Shown one piece after another: positions 23,917 to 34,946 of a stretch of 64,000 nucleotides of DNA. The notes under the pieces are model-generated. The model was not told where the DNA came from. It saw only the letters and a list, made by a program, of their open reading frames with translations, and did not search any database. The DNA is from Homarus americanus (Eukaryota > Arthropoda > Malacostraca > Decapoda > Nephropidae). The DNA lies in assembly GCF_018991925.1 (NCBI RefSeq), contig NW_024736071.1, positions 9,381,231 to 9,445,230 of the forward strand. Direction: 5' to 3'. Both the position numbers and the translations under genes were made by a program. Positions within the stretch are counted from its first letter, which is position 1; each line of letters opens with the position of its first letter.

Positions 23917-24781
23917 CAGTGGGGTATGCTATAACGAACGGATCCTACTACGAATATTCCTATAACGAACGGTTTTACCTATAAAATTGAGAATGCTATA
24001 ACGAACGCAACTCCTACAACGAACGCGGATGAATACCGGACTATTTCGCCTGGCGCATGAATATTGTTGTACCGCGACCCACAACAAGAGCGTCAGGCGC
24101 CATCTTTGTCTCATTGTGTAGCCAGTGCACCACTGTTATTGTTGAAATTTCGTCTTTTGATGTGGAAATTCGCGTTATTTGTATAACTATTTTGTTATAC
24201 AAGTATACAATTGTAACAATGAGTCGTCCAAAGCGAGTGAGAAAGCTAATAACCCTTGAAACTAAGAAAGAAATTATAAAGAAACGTGAGAATGGAAGAA
24301 GCATTACGAAACTTAGTGATGAATATGGGATGGCTAAATCGACTATATGTACGATTTTGAAGAATAAAGAGGAGTTAAAAACTGTGCAAGTGGCTCAGGG
24401 AATCTTTAGACTTAGCAAAGCAAGGTGTAATGTGATTGAAGAGATGGAAAATTTACTCTTAGTGTGGATAAAGGAGAAAGAAATGGCAGGTGGTAACATT
24501 AGTGAAGCTATAATTTGTGAGAAGGCTAAACAATTGTTTGAGGACCTTAAAGCCAAGACTCCCAGTGGAAGTGATAGTGATGTGCCAGTGTTTAGGGGTA
24601 CCTGCTTGCTGAATAACACTAAGGTAAGATAAAGTACCGTATTTTTTACATTTTCCACAGAATTTTTTCAGTGTTAAGCGGTTGTATTTGGGGGCCTGGA
24701 ACGGATTAATCCTATAACGAACGAATGCTATAACGAACGAGATTCTGGAACCAATTACGTTCATTATAGCATACCCCACTG
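23917..24781 (+). mobile_element. Tigger-B, deletion derivative with partial transposase
   Basis: The copy is 865 bp with ends CAGTGGGGTATGCTATAACG / ...TATAGCATACCCCACTG and TA duplications. The left 120 bp repeats ATAACGAACG / ACAACGAACG four times, as does the right end. It carries a transposase start (24219-24632). A 368-bp relative without coding capacity is at 32841-33208. Confidence 0.93.
24219..24632 (+). pseudogene. Tigger-B transposase, DNA-binding half only
   Basis: MSRPKRVRKLITLETKKEII begins a helix-turn-helix (NGRSITKLSDEYGMAKSTIC, TILKNKEEL), followed by part of the CENP-B-like second domain (LLLVWIKEKEMAGGNISEAI, AKQLFEDL). A short acidic tail then leads to a stop. The DDE nuclease is absent by internal deletion. 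The frame is open for 137 codons, so a DNA-binding fragment that could recognise Tigger-B ends is conceivable. It sits inside a TSC2 intron on the opposite strand. Confidence 0.85.
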
Positions 24782-25782
24782 TAGGTACGAAGCTCCTTCT
24801 TAGCCCCAAGGTACATATGACAGGTAGCCATCTCACACACTATTCCTTTGTGGTAAATGAGATCCTTCCCAGGCATTCATACCTGGACTGTTCTGCGTCC
24901 GGTAACATTAGGTCACTTAAAGTGGCAACCAAGAGCACCTCAAATAGCACCATCATTTCTTCCTATCCTGGATGTTAATGTGCAGGATGTCCAGAGGTTC
25001 ATAGGGGAGGTTGCATAGTGGCCATAAGCAGTACCTACAACACCAGGTGTGTTTCTCAAAGTATCACAGTGGTTGCTGGGCCAAACATTTCCTCCGACCT
25101 CACTGGTCTCCCTCCGCTCACAGGCAGGTACACCTGTGTGTGTATAAGAAGCGATGCCTGACTGAGTGTAATGCCTGATGGGCTTTTGAATTACCAAACA
25201 ACATTACAAAATTTATTAATTCACTTATTATAATTATAACATTAGGCAAGGCTTTAAGATGTATATTAAATGATAGATAAGCCTCTTTAAGTTCTGAAGT
25301 AGCATCAGCTGTAGTGAACTGACCTGCGTGTAAGAAATGCCGAGCATCACTGAGGATGATAGGCAGCATCTTACCCTGACTAGGCCTACTAGTGCCAATG
25401 CTTAACTTTCACTATGTCTTTATTCTGGTCCCCATACATACACTTTCTTATACATTGTGACTATGCCTTATAGGTACATACCTTAATTCTAACTTACATA
25501 CTACAGTAAGTGTCTGGTTTGTCAATTTCTGGGGAAATTACTTTGGCTATCTCATTACCTCAAAACTGTAGCCATGGGCATTTTATGCGCCAGAACAAAC
25601 AAAAGCCTTGGCTCTTAGCTTGGGTATATCCACTTCACTTTATTCCCTATATACAGTATAGTTCATTCCCCCCACACTTTGCAATTGTTTAAAACTTTCA
25701 TAAGATTCTCAAATCATTGCACTGTTAGTGGTTAGTAGTCACATGTGGTAACAATGCGTATTCAGCTCACACCGAGGTACAG

Positions 25783-26027
25783 TCTCGTTCAAGATTTTTC
25801 GAACACTGCTGCAGACAGCTGGCAACTCAAGGCCGTTTGTTTACTATAGCATGGAGTAAAAATAATGAATAAAAGTAAAAGTGATCGGTGATTGGTTACC
25901 TAGTTCTCCGTTGCTTAATTTCCTGGTTGGGCTTTGTTTCGTATTATATTATACTACGTACTATCATAAACAAACGGCCTTGAGTTGCCAGCTGTCTCCA
26001 GCAGTGTTCAAAGAATCTTGAATGAGA
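25783..26027. mobile_element. Hairpin MITE with ~60-bp inverted repeats
   Basis: The element is 245 bp. The left arm starts TCTCGTTCAAGATTTTTCGA and the right arm is its inverse with about four mismatches over 60 bp (both hold CAGCTGGCAACTCAAGGCCG or its complement). AGGTACAG precedes it and ATGTACAG follows, an 8-bp duplication with one mismatch. Copy 1 of the host element lacks it near 10155. Confidence 0.85.
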
Positions 26028-26745
26028 ATGTACAGAAGATATTTTCCTTGGAGTATAGTTTAAGGGTCAATCCCAACACTTCACATATGTCTGATACATT
26101 TATCCTTTTCCCAGATCATTGTTCTCATATATTTTCATCTGACACCTGAGGTAGCTATGTTTACTAATCATACACAGACGTAAATACTATAACCTTCGGA
26201 CACAGCTACACTTATTCACTCTAGTACTGTACACTAGTTCGTATCGATTGGGCCTTCCCAATCATCATATGGGTACCTTGAGTTCTCCCTTAATACTATC
26301 AGTACACACACTTAATATTATATACCTGTAGATTGGTACAATTCGTATAAGACAACATACGGCATGTGAATTACCCCTTCCAAATGTTTACTGTTTTCTG
26401 TGAAACTCCACTAGCAGTGAGCTTGAATGCTATGCAGTTGTAATATGAATCAATAGAGATTATAGAGACCAGTACTAATGTCTCAGCAGAATATAACCTG
26501 CATTGCTGGAATCCTTGCAAGACAGCGAATAATTTTGCACGAGATAAAAAATTTTAGTCCTTGTTTAGTACATTTAAGTACAGGGTACAAGTTTTTCAAC
26601 TCGTATTTTTTGGGTAGATATACAGTACTAACTTTCTTCAATTATTTTTACTCATTTACATGCACACACTATCTTGAATACATAATGTGAAAAACGTAAA
26701 AGAAATAATTGTCCTAAGGGCAAACCTGTACTGTACTCAAATGTA

Positions 26746-27390
26746 CAGTGACATCCCCATTCGCCGGAACAATTGGTGCAGAGCACTTCCGGGGATGAGA
26801 GATTTCCGACTGCCGGATGACTCTCAAACCCGGAAAATTCACCCATCCCCGAAAATATTTCCGGTTACTGGAAAAAACTTTGAGTGTCTAAACTATGCCT
26901 CTTGCATAAACAAATACTAGCCCACATCCTCAATATTTCTGTGTGCTGGGGAGTTTTCCAAGAGTCTAAACTAAAAATTTATATGATATGGTTGTGAATG
27001 AAGCTGTGTGTTGCAGTAAAGAGGTGGAGGTAGGGTGGGGTATTAGTGGTCTCATATTACTGACCTTCTGATACAATGTCAGGTCACCCATTGTCGGGTG
27101 AGGGATTAGTGAGTCTGAGGACCTGAAGATGTCTCGAATAAACATGAAAGCTAAAATACATTATTTTTTATACTTGCACTTATCAAAATGCATCCCTTCA
27201 ACATTACGTTAGAAAATATTTTAAAATGTGGAGTGACAAAGCAGGAAGGTGTGGGTGATTAGAGAGATGGAGTGGAAAGGAGCGGTAACATGCACCAGTG
27301 TTGCCAAGCGCGAAGCTCCTCAACAGCTGATCTTTTAATTCATCACCACGCATAAATTTATGTCATAGAATATGGGGGTGTGTGGGCGGT
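26746..27390. mobile_element. Pogo-like family H copy
   Basis: TA-CAGTGACATCCCCATTCGCC opens it. CCGGAA/CCGGAT motifs repeat through the first 140 bp, and the body matches 16150-16763 in reverse. The right end was not located; a hAT MITE sits at 27398. Confidence 0.6.
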
Positions 27391-27397
27391 GTTTGAG

Positions 27398-27606
27398 CAG
27401 TGGTTCTTAAACTGGAGGGCACCAGAAGATTCCAAGGGGGGCACGAGCGGTCAGAGAGAAAAGTCTGGTCAGGAACTGAACGCGTCTTGTACACGATTGC
27501 TCATCCCTCCCACTCTATAATAACCAAGGGTTGCATCGGGGGGGTGGGGATCTAGGAATTATGCAGAGAGGGGAGGGTGCAAGGCAAAAAAGTTTAAGAA
27601 CCACTG
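27398..27606. mobile_element. hAT-type MITE
   Basis: The element is 209 bp with inverted ends CAGTGGTTCTTAAACT / AGTTTAAGAACCACTG. It is flanked by TGTTTGAG (27390-27397) and TGTTAGAG (27607-27614), the 8-bp duplication characteristic of hAT elements. It is noncoding. Confidence 0.92.
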
Positions 27607-28051
27607 TGTTAGAGTGTCTGGGTGTGATGTGGTATTAATTTATAAATAAAGCAATATTGTATAGTTAATCACAGTCGTTTGATGAACAGTGACGTACAGT
27701 AAAGCTACTGATAACAACGGTTCGACCAACAACTTTTCATATTTAAAACCTTAGTTAATTTAGGACCCAATTCAATTTACGCCCTTATTTCATTCGTATT
27801 TACGACCAAAATATAATAAAAATTAAATAAAATTACATTTTCATATAAATAATAATTAAATCCCAATATGTATTATAAAAAAAAATTACTGTAAAAAAAT
27901 GAAGAGCACCTTGCGCAAAGAAGCTGCCTGGCTAATGAGTAGTAAACAACAGTCGGAGCTTGGCGGGCCTTATGTTTTCAAGCATCTGGAACAGGAACAG
28001 GAGAAAAACTTTCTCAGGTTTCTTACAGCATGTTTTGCATCCCTATTCAAC

Positions 28052-28189
28052 ATGAGCAAGAGAGCAAGTGATGGTAGTGTTGGTACAAAAGCTAATAGAA
28101 AGTGTTTAAGCTTAGCCGAGAAACTAGATGTGTTAAAACGATATGAAAAAGGTGAGAGGTCTGTGGATATTATATGGAGCAAGCAATGA
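28052..28189 (+). pseudogene. Tigger-F transposase N-terminus
   Basis: MSKRASDGSVGTKANRKCLS continues into the first helices of a pogo-type helix-turn-helix (LAEKLDVLKRYEKGERSVDI), then derails. The matching start on the other Tigger-F copy (23250, minus) reads MSKRASGGSAGSKAKN, so the start codon is well supported. Confidence 0.7.
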
Positions 28190-28469
28190 ATATATTTTCT
28201 GAAGTGGATCCATTAACAGAACAAAGCATTAAAATTTAAATAAACGCAAATGACCTCTACATAAAGATGTACATGTATAATGAGAAAAGAAAGCAGCTGT
28301 GCAAGGTTCTTTCGACAGCTTTATTATTTGAAGGCCTAAACCATCAACTTCATCTACACCATAAAATTCAGCATCATAAGCAGCTTCAACATCAACTTCA
28401 GGTTCAGTAACAGTTTCAGCAACAGCTGTATGGAAAACTACAGCCAGAGTTGAACCTGATAACTTCGTC

Positions 28470-29075
28470 ATCTGAGTAAAAACTCGCACAATATTCATTG
28501 CCTGTCCTTATGTTTTACACTTTTATCCTCTTCGCCACTGATCGACTTGTTAGCCGCTTGGGCGATCGGTCACGTCTCTGATTACTTTTCCTTTTCATTT
28601 ATCTTCTTCACCAAAAGATCGGCTCGCTAGCCGTCCGGGCGATCGGTCACATCTGTCACGCATTGTTGGCAAATACTGGGCATGCACCGGCTCCTGAATG
28701 TACCTGACCCCTCTCCAGTGTTGGTCAAGTCTTGTCTTGAAAGAGCTCACACTCGGTGCCATCACAACACTCTGCTAGATTGTTCCAAGAGTTAACAACC
28801 CTCACTCCGAAAAAGTTTGCCCTCACAGTTTTCTGGACTTGCGGCTTCTTCAATCTTGAGCTGTGACCCCTTGTGGGGCGAGCGTCCGCCAGCTCCAATT
28901 AAGGACACTCAACTGAGTAGTGCCCCCTGAGATGCTTATACACCTCAACTAGGTCCCCCCTTGCCCGTCTGTAGTACAAGCTAAGCAAGTTCAGGCGCTC
29001 CAATCTCTCAGGGTAGCTGAGGTGCCGAAGTGCAGGCACCAGTCTGGTGGCCCTCCTTTGATTGTTTTAGACTTT
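28470..29075 (-). mobile_element. LINE 3' end (RT C-terminal domain), family shared with 58740
   Basis: On the minus strand it encodes pieces of an RT C-terminus: LNLLSLYYRRARGDLVEVYK, KLFRSEGC, and, after shifts, a DLTNTGEG segment that in another frame reads TRLDQHWRGVRYIQEPVHAQ. The last string also occurs, diverged, on the plus strand at 58850-59000. Repeats of GGGCGATCGGTCAC follow near 28550 and 28640. Confidence 0.75.
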
Positions 29076-29089
29076 ACCACCATTGGCGA

Positions 29090-30660
29090 GTAGAATTTTT
29101 GATTTACATTTGTAAATATTATTTAAAACATATATGAACAGAAAATAAGTGTTGCTTTCATATTCATATGTAGAGAAATGACGATATGTTTTCACATGTA
29201 CGCACTTACTGTATATACATTGGCGTTCCCAATCGTCTAGCCTTATTTCTTTACCATTACAGTGACCCCTCGTTTAACGAACACCTCGGTTAACGTAATT
29301 TCGATTAACGAACTGCCTTATATACGGATCTTCAATTCGGTTAACGAAAAAAAATTTGGTTAACGAAGTTCTTACGAACCGACCTCAACATGTTTTTGCT
29401 TGCACTGACTGGGCAACCAGCTTTAGTATCAGTCTGCCAATACATTAATCGGTTCTAGGGCTTAAATTCCTTACTATTTTAGTAAATATCAACAAGTTTA
29501 TACTATTCAATAATTTTAAAAGTTTAATATTCAATTTTTTAGTCATTTTAACAATTATTGAACATAACTGAAGGTAAGGTGACTAGTTTAATGCGCGGCA
29601 TCCAGCCTCTTAACACAGCAAACAGGAGTTAGTCTCTCTCTGTTTTCACTGGAGGTAACATCTTGCTTGAGACTCTCTTCAACTAAACGCTTTTTTTCTG
29701 TGTTTCCAAGCAAATTATTGGTCATTTTGAAATATATTTTACATATTGACAATATATAATGCAGTGCATTGTTGATTTAAAGAAAATAATCTTGAATTAC
29801 ACCAAGAGAGCTAAAATTTTATGGGTGAAATGGCGCCATGGGGTGACTTCTCTTCCACCCCAATGCCTTCTCTTTTTCCTTCTCCTCCACCCCCATTCTA
29901 AATCCCATCATCATCCAGGAGCCTTCTACATACACACCTCAAAGTAAGTGAACTTTTCTACCATTTTTGTTGAATTTAGGAAATCTTCGGTGAGCTGGAA
30001 CCAATTACCCAAAAACCCATTGAAACAATGGTTTCAGTTAACGAACTTTTCGGTTAACGAACGACCTTCTGGAATGGATTGAGTTCGTTAACGGAGGGGT
30101 CACTGTAGTGGTTAGCTACTTCTAGTGTTCAATTTATTAACATTAAATAACATTACTTAAAACATACATACAGGTATTAAATTTTTTTTAAATTAAGTTC
30201 ACTACAGCTACAACCAGGGTCTTATTTTCTTCAGTTTCTTATGTAGAACCATCGTCACTCACGAAAACAATGCCTTCTTGTCTCGTGTGTTTTAATATTC
30301 TACGTATTATTAATGAATTGCATTGTTCATTTCACATATATAAACATTAATTCAATCAAACACATATTCAGTAATAAACAATAATGAATCTTTTGTAAAT
30401 ATTTTTAAAAAGATAATGACGTGGTATCCTTAAATGCGCACGTACGTATTTGTTGGAGTTCCCAATCCATCTTTTTTTTTTCTTTGCCATTAGTGGTTAG
30501 CTACTTCTATTGTTCCAATTATTAACATTAAATAACATTACTTAAAACATATATTTTCATTTTTTTACATTAATTTTACTACAGCTACAACCAGGGTCTT
30601 ATTTTCTTGTGTAGAACTATCGTCCCAGACTCCTGGCTGTAAACACAAACGAAAAGAATG
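29090..30660. repeat. Dimer of a ~380-bp unrecognised unit, with Tigger-A inserted in it
   Basis: The block GTGGTTAGCTACTTCTA, AACATTAAATAACATTACTT, ACTACAGCTACAACCAGGGT occurs at about 30108 and again about 382 bp later. The same unit, also as a dimer, is found in reverse at about 55600-56450. Positions 29260-30105 are a Tigger-A copy inserted at a TA. The unit has no coding capacity that I recognise. Confidence 0.7.
29260..30105. mobile_element. Tigger-A, non-autonomous copy
   Basis: The copy is 846 bp with ends CAGTGACCCCTCGTTTAACG / ...GTTAACGGAGGGGTCACTG and TA on each side. GGTTAACG motifs recur in both ends. Its core is nearly the same as in 32524-34218 (reverse) and serves as the empty-site reference for the insertion there. 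Confidence 0.92.
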
Positions 30661-30683
30661 ATGTCCCATCTCTTGTGACTATA

Positions 30684-31121
30684 CAGGTTGACAACCCTTT
30701 ATCCGAAATTCCGAAAACCGAAAAGCTCTGAAAACCGAAAGTTTTTTGGGGGGCAATTTTTTTTTTTTTTTTTTTTTTTAATGTGTATTAGCCCACCCGG
30801 GCATAGATCACTGACCCACATGAGGACCTGGGGGCAAAAATGTAATAGTAATAATAATTATTCATAGTAAATAAAAATTTTAATAAAAATACACCAAAAT
30901 AAAATAATAAAAATAAAATAATAATAATAATAAAATATAGGCTAATAATAGATTTAATACTGTAATAATAAAATAATAATAAAGAAATACAAGAATGAAA
31001 AAAAGATCAAAAGTGATAAACACGACCTAGACCTATGAATTATTATAATTATTATACTTTCTTATTATATTTTTGCCCCCCAATGTGGGTCAGTGATCTA
31101 TGTCCGGGTGGGCTAATACAC

Positions 31122-31155
<34 letters not shown>

Positions 31156-31228
31156 CTGAAAACCGAAAAATTCCGAAATCCGAAATGCCTCTGGCCCCAA
31201 GGATTTCGGATAAGGGATTGTCAACCTG
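30684..31228. mobile_element. Pogo-like family M with an internal large palindrome
   Basis: The ends are CAGGTTGACAACCCTTTATC and ...GATAAGGGATTGTCAACCTG, with TA duplications. TTCCGAAAACCGAAA repeats follow at each end. Inside, two copies of the LINE 3' tail with poly-A face each other (30752-30830 and 31075-31155), making arms of about 80 bp around an A/T-rich loop. Confidence 0.85.
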
Positions 31229-31498
31229 TATTATTATTCATGTATATTGTACTGTATAAGGTGCATTCAGAAACATTATTTAAAGAATATAGTTTGCAAT
31301 TTTCATTAATTGTACTGTTTTGGGTGGAAAAAAGGGGTAAAAAGCCACACAAAATATATGAAAAGGTCACACTTAGGAACCCATCTCATTATTTATTATT
31401 GCTTTATTTTAATGGTAATTAATGATTCACGATAAGACGATTCACCTTACACTGCAATATTGGAGGACACAATAACGTCATTATACGAGGCTCTACTG

Positions 31499-32523
31499 TA
31501 CTTCAATTGTCACTACCATTAATCAAACTACTGTACTGTCATTAACAATACAATATTGTTTATTTATTATTCATTAATACCCCAACACTAAATAATACAC
31601 ACACACATCTAGTTCAGTCTTTTGTGTGAGACACTGAGTTGGAGGGAGGCACAGGCAAGGTGTAGTTTGGGGGAAGGCAGGGAGGCAAGGTGTAGTTTGG
31701 GGGAAGGCAGGGAGGCAAGGTGTAGTTTGGGGGAAGGCAGGGAGGCAAGGTGTAGTTTGGGGGAAGGCAGGGAGGCAAGGTGTAGTTTGGGGGAAGGCAG
31801 GGAGGCAAGGTGTAGTTTGGGGGAAGGCAGGGAGGCAAGGTGTAGTTAGGAGGGAAGAAGGCAGGCAAGGTGCAGGCAGGGAGAAGGTAGGCAGGCAGGG
31901 AAGGAGGCTGGCCCCCCTTTTTACCATGTTTTATCATGGTTAATATAAAATATTAAACACATCAGAAAAAATATGACGTATAATTATTAATTTGTCGTCA
32001 AAATTACATGACAAGCCAATTTTTTCACCCAGACCACTCCACTGGGATAAGGGCAGATAGCAGGTAAGCTTAGCCATTGCCAAATTTACCATTGTTTTTT
32101 TATTTAATCATTACAGTACTGATACATTATAAAAAGTAATGCACTGTATTGTACATGAAGGGGGTACCGGGATTATTAAGCACAAATTACTTCAGTAAAC
32201 ATATCTTTATGAATTAATTAATATAAAAAAGTTAAACATTTTACAATGGGAATGTCAGGCATGAACCTTTTTGGGGGGTGTGCAGTCAGTTCCCTTCCTC
32301 CCTAAACCTCCACCACAGAAGACCCGGGAACATGGTGCTATATTTTGTCATTTTTCTAATATTAAATATTTTATATTACCAATGATAAAACATACACCAT
32401 AAGTGGCTGATCATACTAGAATATATAATATAAGAAATGTTGGAGGGGGTGTGTGCTGGAGAGCGTGTGTATCACTGTATTGGTATTAATAGCTTGGGCC
32501 CTTTTCTCAAAATTTATAATATA
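31499..32523. other. Intron sequence containing one minisatellite
   Basis: Apart from the 30-bp tandem array (31651-31890) nothing in this stretch is recognised. It is A/T-rich and noncoding. Confidence 0.5.
31651..31890. repeat. 30-bp minisatellite
   Basis: There are eight units of 30 bp. Those at 31681-31830 (five units) are identical; the first and the last two diverge. The unit contains GGCAAGGTGTAGTTTGGGGG. The period is a multiple of three, so several frames stay open (for example repeated LPPCLPPNYT on the minus strand). No gene evidence accompanies these. Confidence 0.97.
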
Positions 32524-32840
32524 CAGTGACCCCTCGGTTAACGAACTCAATCCGTTCCAGAAGGTCGTTCGTTAACCAAAAAGTTCGTTAACCGAAACCA
32601 TTGTTTGAATGGGTTTTTGGGTAATTGGTTCCAGCTCACCGAAAATTGCCTAAATTCAACAAAAATGGTAGAAAAGTTCACTTACGTTGAGGTGTGTACA
32701 GTGAGTTCTGCTATACCGCGTGTTTTGATAAGGCGAATTTGCTCTAACGCTATTTATGAATTAGGAACGATATTTGTATAACGCGAACGCTTGTTTGCTA
32801 TAACGCGATTTTTGCTTACTATTTCTCCAATTTTGTGGTA

Positions 32841-33208
32841 CAGTGGGGTATGCTATAACGAATCTAATTGGTTCTAGAACCTTGTTCGTTATAGCATTCG
32901 TTCGTTATAGGATTAATCCGTTCCAGGCCCCCAAATACAACCACTTAACACTGAAAAATATAATATAAAATTATAAAAATTGTAAAAAAGTGCATAAATA
33001 TGCATCTAAACCCCTGAAATAAAGAATATCATTAATATTTGTAATAAAAAAACAATAAAATAGAAAAAAAAAAAAAAAATAAATAAAATATTTAAGTAAT
33101 GTTCGTTGTAGGAGTTTCGTTCGTTATAGCATTCTCAATTTTACAGGTAAAACCGTTCGTTATAGGAATATTCGTAGTAGGATCCGTTCGTTATAGCATA
33201 CCCCACTG
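32841..33208. mobile_element. Tigger-B, innermost nested MITE
   Basis: The copy is 368 bp with ends CAGTGGGGTATGCTATAACG / ...TATAGCATACCCCACTG and TA duplications, matching 23917-24781 at both ends. It has iterated GTTCGTTATAG motifs and no ORF. It must be the youngest of the three insertions here. Confidence 0.93.
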
Positions 33209-33216
33209 TATTAACT

Positions 33217-33345
33217 GTGAATATAGTAAAGAAGAATATCAACAAGAAGCGTTCTGGTGATAGAATTCCCGGTGATGATCGTAAAAGAAAGGATATAACA
33301 CTTGAAAAGAAGCTCGATTTTATCAACCTCAAAATCACCCTTCTC
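33217..33345 (+). pseudogene. Family C transposase N-terminus
   Basis: The frame MNIVKKNINKKRSGDRIPGD continues DRKRKDITLEKKLDFINL before leaving homology. A related start, with KKNVSKKRSGDRIAGGERK, is on the minus strand near 46150-46200. The basic region plus the following helix resembles the entry to a pogo-type helix-turn-helix. Confidence 0.6.
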
Positions 33346-34328
33346 CCCCATCAAGTAGTGTTACATTTACTGTATGATTTCATTATTAGATATGAATGTA
33401 ACATTTATTTAGACTGTGCTATCCTTTGTGTTAGGCTAACTACTAAATTTTTTCGATTTCGAGTAATCTGCACCTAACCCTATTTTCTCCATAAGCCCTG
33501 TTATTTCTATTACGCGATTTTCTATAACACGATATTTTACAAGAACACAATTATCACGTTATAGCAGAACTACCTGTATGTAGAAGGCTCCTGGATGATG
33601 ATGATGGGAATTAGAATGGGGGAGGAGGAGAAGGAAGAAGAGAAGGCATTGGGGTGGAAGAGAAGTCACCCCATGGCACCATTTCACCCATAAAATTTTA
33701 GTTCTCTTGGTGTATTTCAAGATTATTTTCTTTAAATCAACACTGCACTGCATTATATATTGTCAATATGTAAAATATATTTCAAAATGACCAATAATTT
33801 GCTTGGAAACACAGAAAAAAGCGTTTAGTTGAAGAGAGTCTCAAGCAAGATGTTACCTCCAGTGAAAACAGAGAGAGACTAACGCCTGTTTGCTGTGTTA
33901 AGAGGCTGGATGCCGCATTAAACTAGTCACTTTACCTTCAATTATGTTCAATAATTGTTAAAATGACTAAAAAATTGAATATTAAACTTTTAAAATTATT
34001 GAATAGTATAAACTTCTTGATATTTACTAAAATAGTAAGGAATTTAAGCCCTAGAACCAATTAATGTATTGGCGGACTGATACTAAAGCTGGTTGCCCGG
34101 TCAGTGCAAGCGAAAACATATTGAGGTCGATTCGTAAGAACTTCGTTAACCGAATTTTTGTTCGTTAACCGAATTGAAGATCCTTATGGAAGGCAGTTCG
34201 TTAAACGAGGGGTCACTGTACATTAATGAAAATTAGAAATAGTAATAGATTTATAAATTGCACAAAGTTGGATGGTCCATCATCATTTTTATTTGTTGTT
34301 TTTCATAAATACTGTATACATACATATA

Positions 34329-34946
34329 CAGTATAACCCCACTTTACGCGGTCAATTGAACCCACGGAGGCCCGCGTAAAACGAGAAACGCGTAAATGGA
34401 ACAACAGAACATATGGGATTAATTGAAATAGAGACTGAGCCGACCCCCAAATTCCACTTTTTCAGACACAATACCTACGTTGTAGTAAAAATAACTTCTT
34501 AATTTTATGATGGTATGCACACACAATTAATAATTAAGAGAAATATCAATAATATTAGGTTTTTTAACACCTACATTAGTAGAAAAGATGGCTGGGCACA
34601 CGGGGATGGGGGGTTGGTTCCGAGGCAGAGGGCAGATTATTGGCCCTCACCTATATCACTTGTATCAATTGTATCACTATCCACCACAGAGGCTTGCAGG
34701 GCCTCTTTGTCAAACCCCTCAAAGTCCATATCCTCATTATCACTGACTTGGGCCGGCTGTGGTGGGTGGCGGGTGAAGAACTCGATAATGTTTTGATGAC
34801 TGGGCGACATTGTGGGCACCCTGCTCGCGCCACTTACCGCATATATTCGTAGATGCACCGCATAAGGTGGGAATTCCGGTTCTGGCGGGGTACTGCGTAA
34901 ATGTTTTAACGCGTTAACGAGAACCACGTAAACCGGGGTATTACTG
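34329..34946 (-). mobile_element. Tigger-D, internal-deletion copy
   Basis: The copy is 618 bp with ends CAGTATAACCCCACTTTACG / ...AAACCGGGGTATTACTG and TA duplications. It retains TTTACGCG iterations and the 3' part of the transposase. The stretch around 34600 gives the uninterrupted version of the insertion site used by the 1.87-kb element at 8751. Confidence 0.9.
34637..34927 (-). pseudogene. Tigger-D transposase C-terminal remnant
   Basis: It encodes HQNIIEFFTRHPPQPAQVSD and DMDFEGFDKEALQASVVDSD, ending DIGEGQ, parallel to the acidic C-terminus of the 13574-15428 transposase (...EGFVREAL...EDSPEGQ). Upstream domains are deleted. Confidence 0.75.

Larger units (their letters stand above)
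23447..26475. mobile_element. Unidentified 1.87-kb noncoding element (copy 2) with two insertions
   Basis: It is homologous to 8751-10620 along its length, starting TATACTGCCCATTATGTGGT and ending near ...GACCAGTAC. It is interrupted by a Tigger-B (23917-24781) and a hairpin MITE (25783-26027). Subtracting these leaves about 1.9 kb, consistent with copy 1. No ORF is shared between the copies, so it is probably noncoding. Confidence 0.7.
27697..31498 (+). mobile_element. Tigger-F copy 2, much enlarged by nested repeats
   Basis: The left end is TA-CAGTAAAGCTACTGATAAC. The right end ...TATACGAGGCTCTACTG is followed by TA and matches the 23013 end. The transposase start lies at 28052. Later arrivals between are a LINE 3' end (28470-29075), a dimeric repeat block (29090-30660) with a Tigger-A inside, and the palindromic element at 30684-31228. 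That the two ends belong to one copy is inferred. Confidence 0.6.
32699..33576 (+). mobile_element. Pogo/Tigger-like family C, middle nested element
   Basis: The left end is TA-CAGTGAGTTCTGCTATA and the right end is ...GTTATAGCAGAACTACCTG-TA. It interrupts Tigger-A at a TA within GAGGTGTGTA. It carries a transposase start at about 33217-33340 and is itself interrupted by Tigger-B at 32841-33208. Confidence 0.85.
32524..34218. mobile_element. Tigger-A, outermost of three nested elements
   Basis: The ends are CAGTGACCCCTCGGTTAACG and ...GTTAAACGAGGGGTCACTG, with TA duplications. Without the insert at 32699-33576 it is about 815 bp, like the other copies. It is the reverse orientation of 29260-30105, whose uninterrupted sequence shows the insertion point. 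Confidence 0.93.

Noticed and set aside
29759..29947. ORF shared with 33559-33753 that could look like a conserved small protein
   Set aside because: Both are the same core region of Tigger-A copies. Similarity reflects shared ancestry of the transposon, and other copies do not keep the frame.
31614..31937. Long open frames on both strands rich in Pro, Cys and Leu repeats
   Set aside because: They are the translation of a 30-bp tandem repeat, whose period is a multiple of three. There are no splice or homology signs of a gene.
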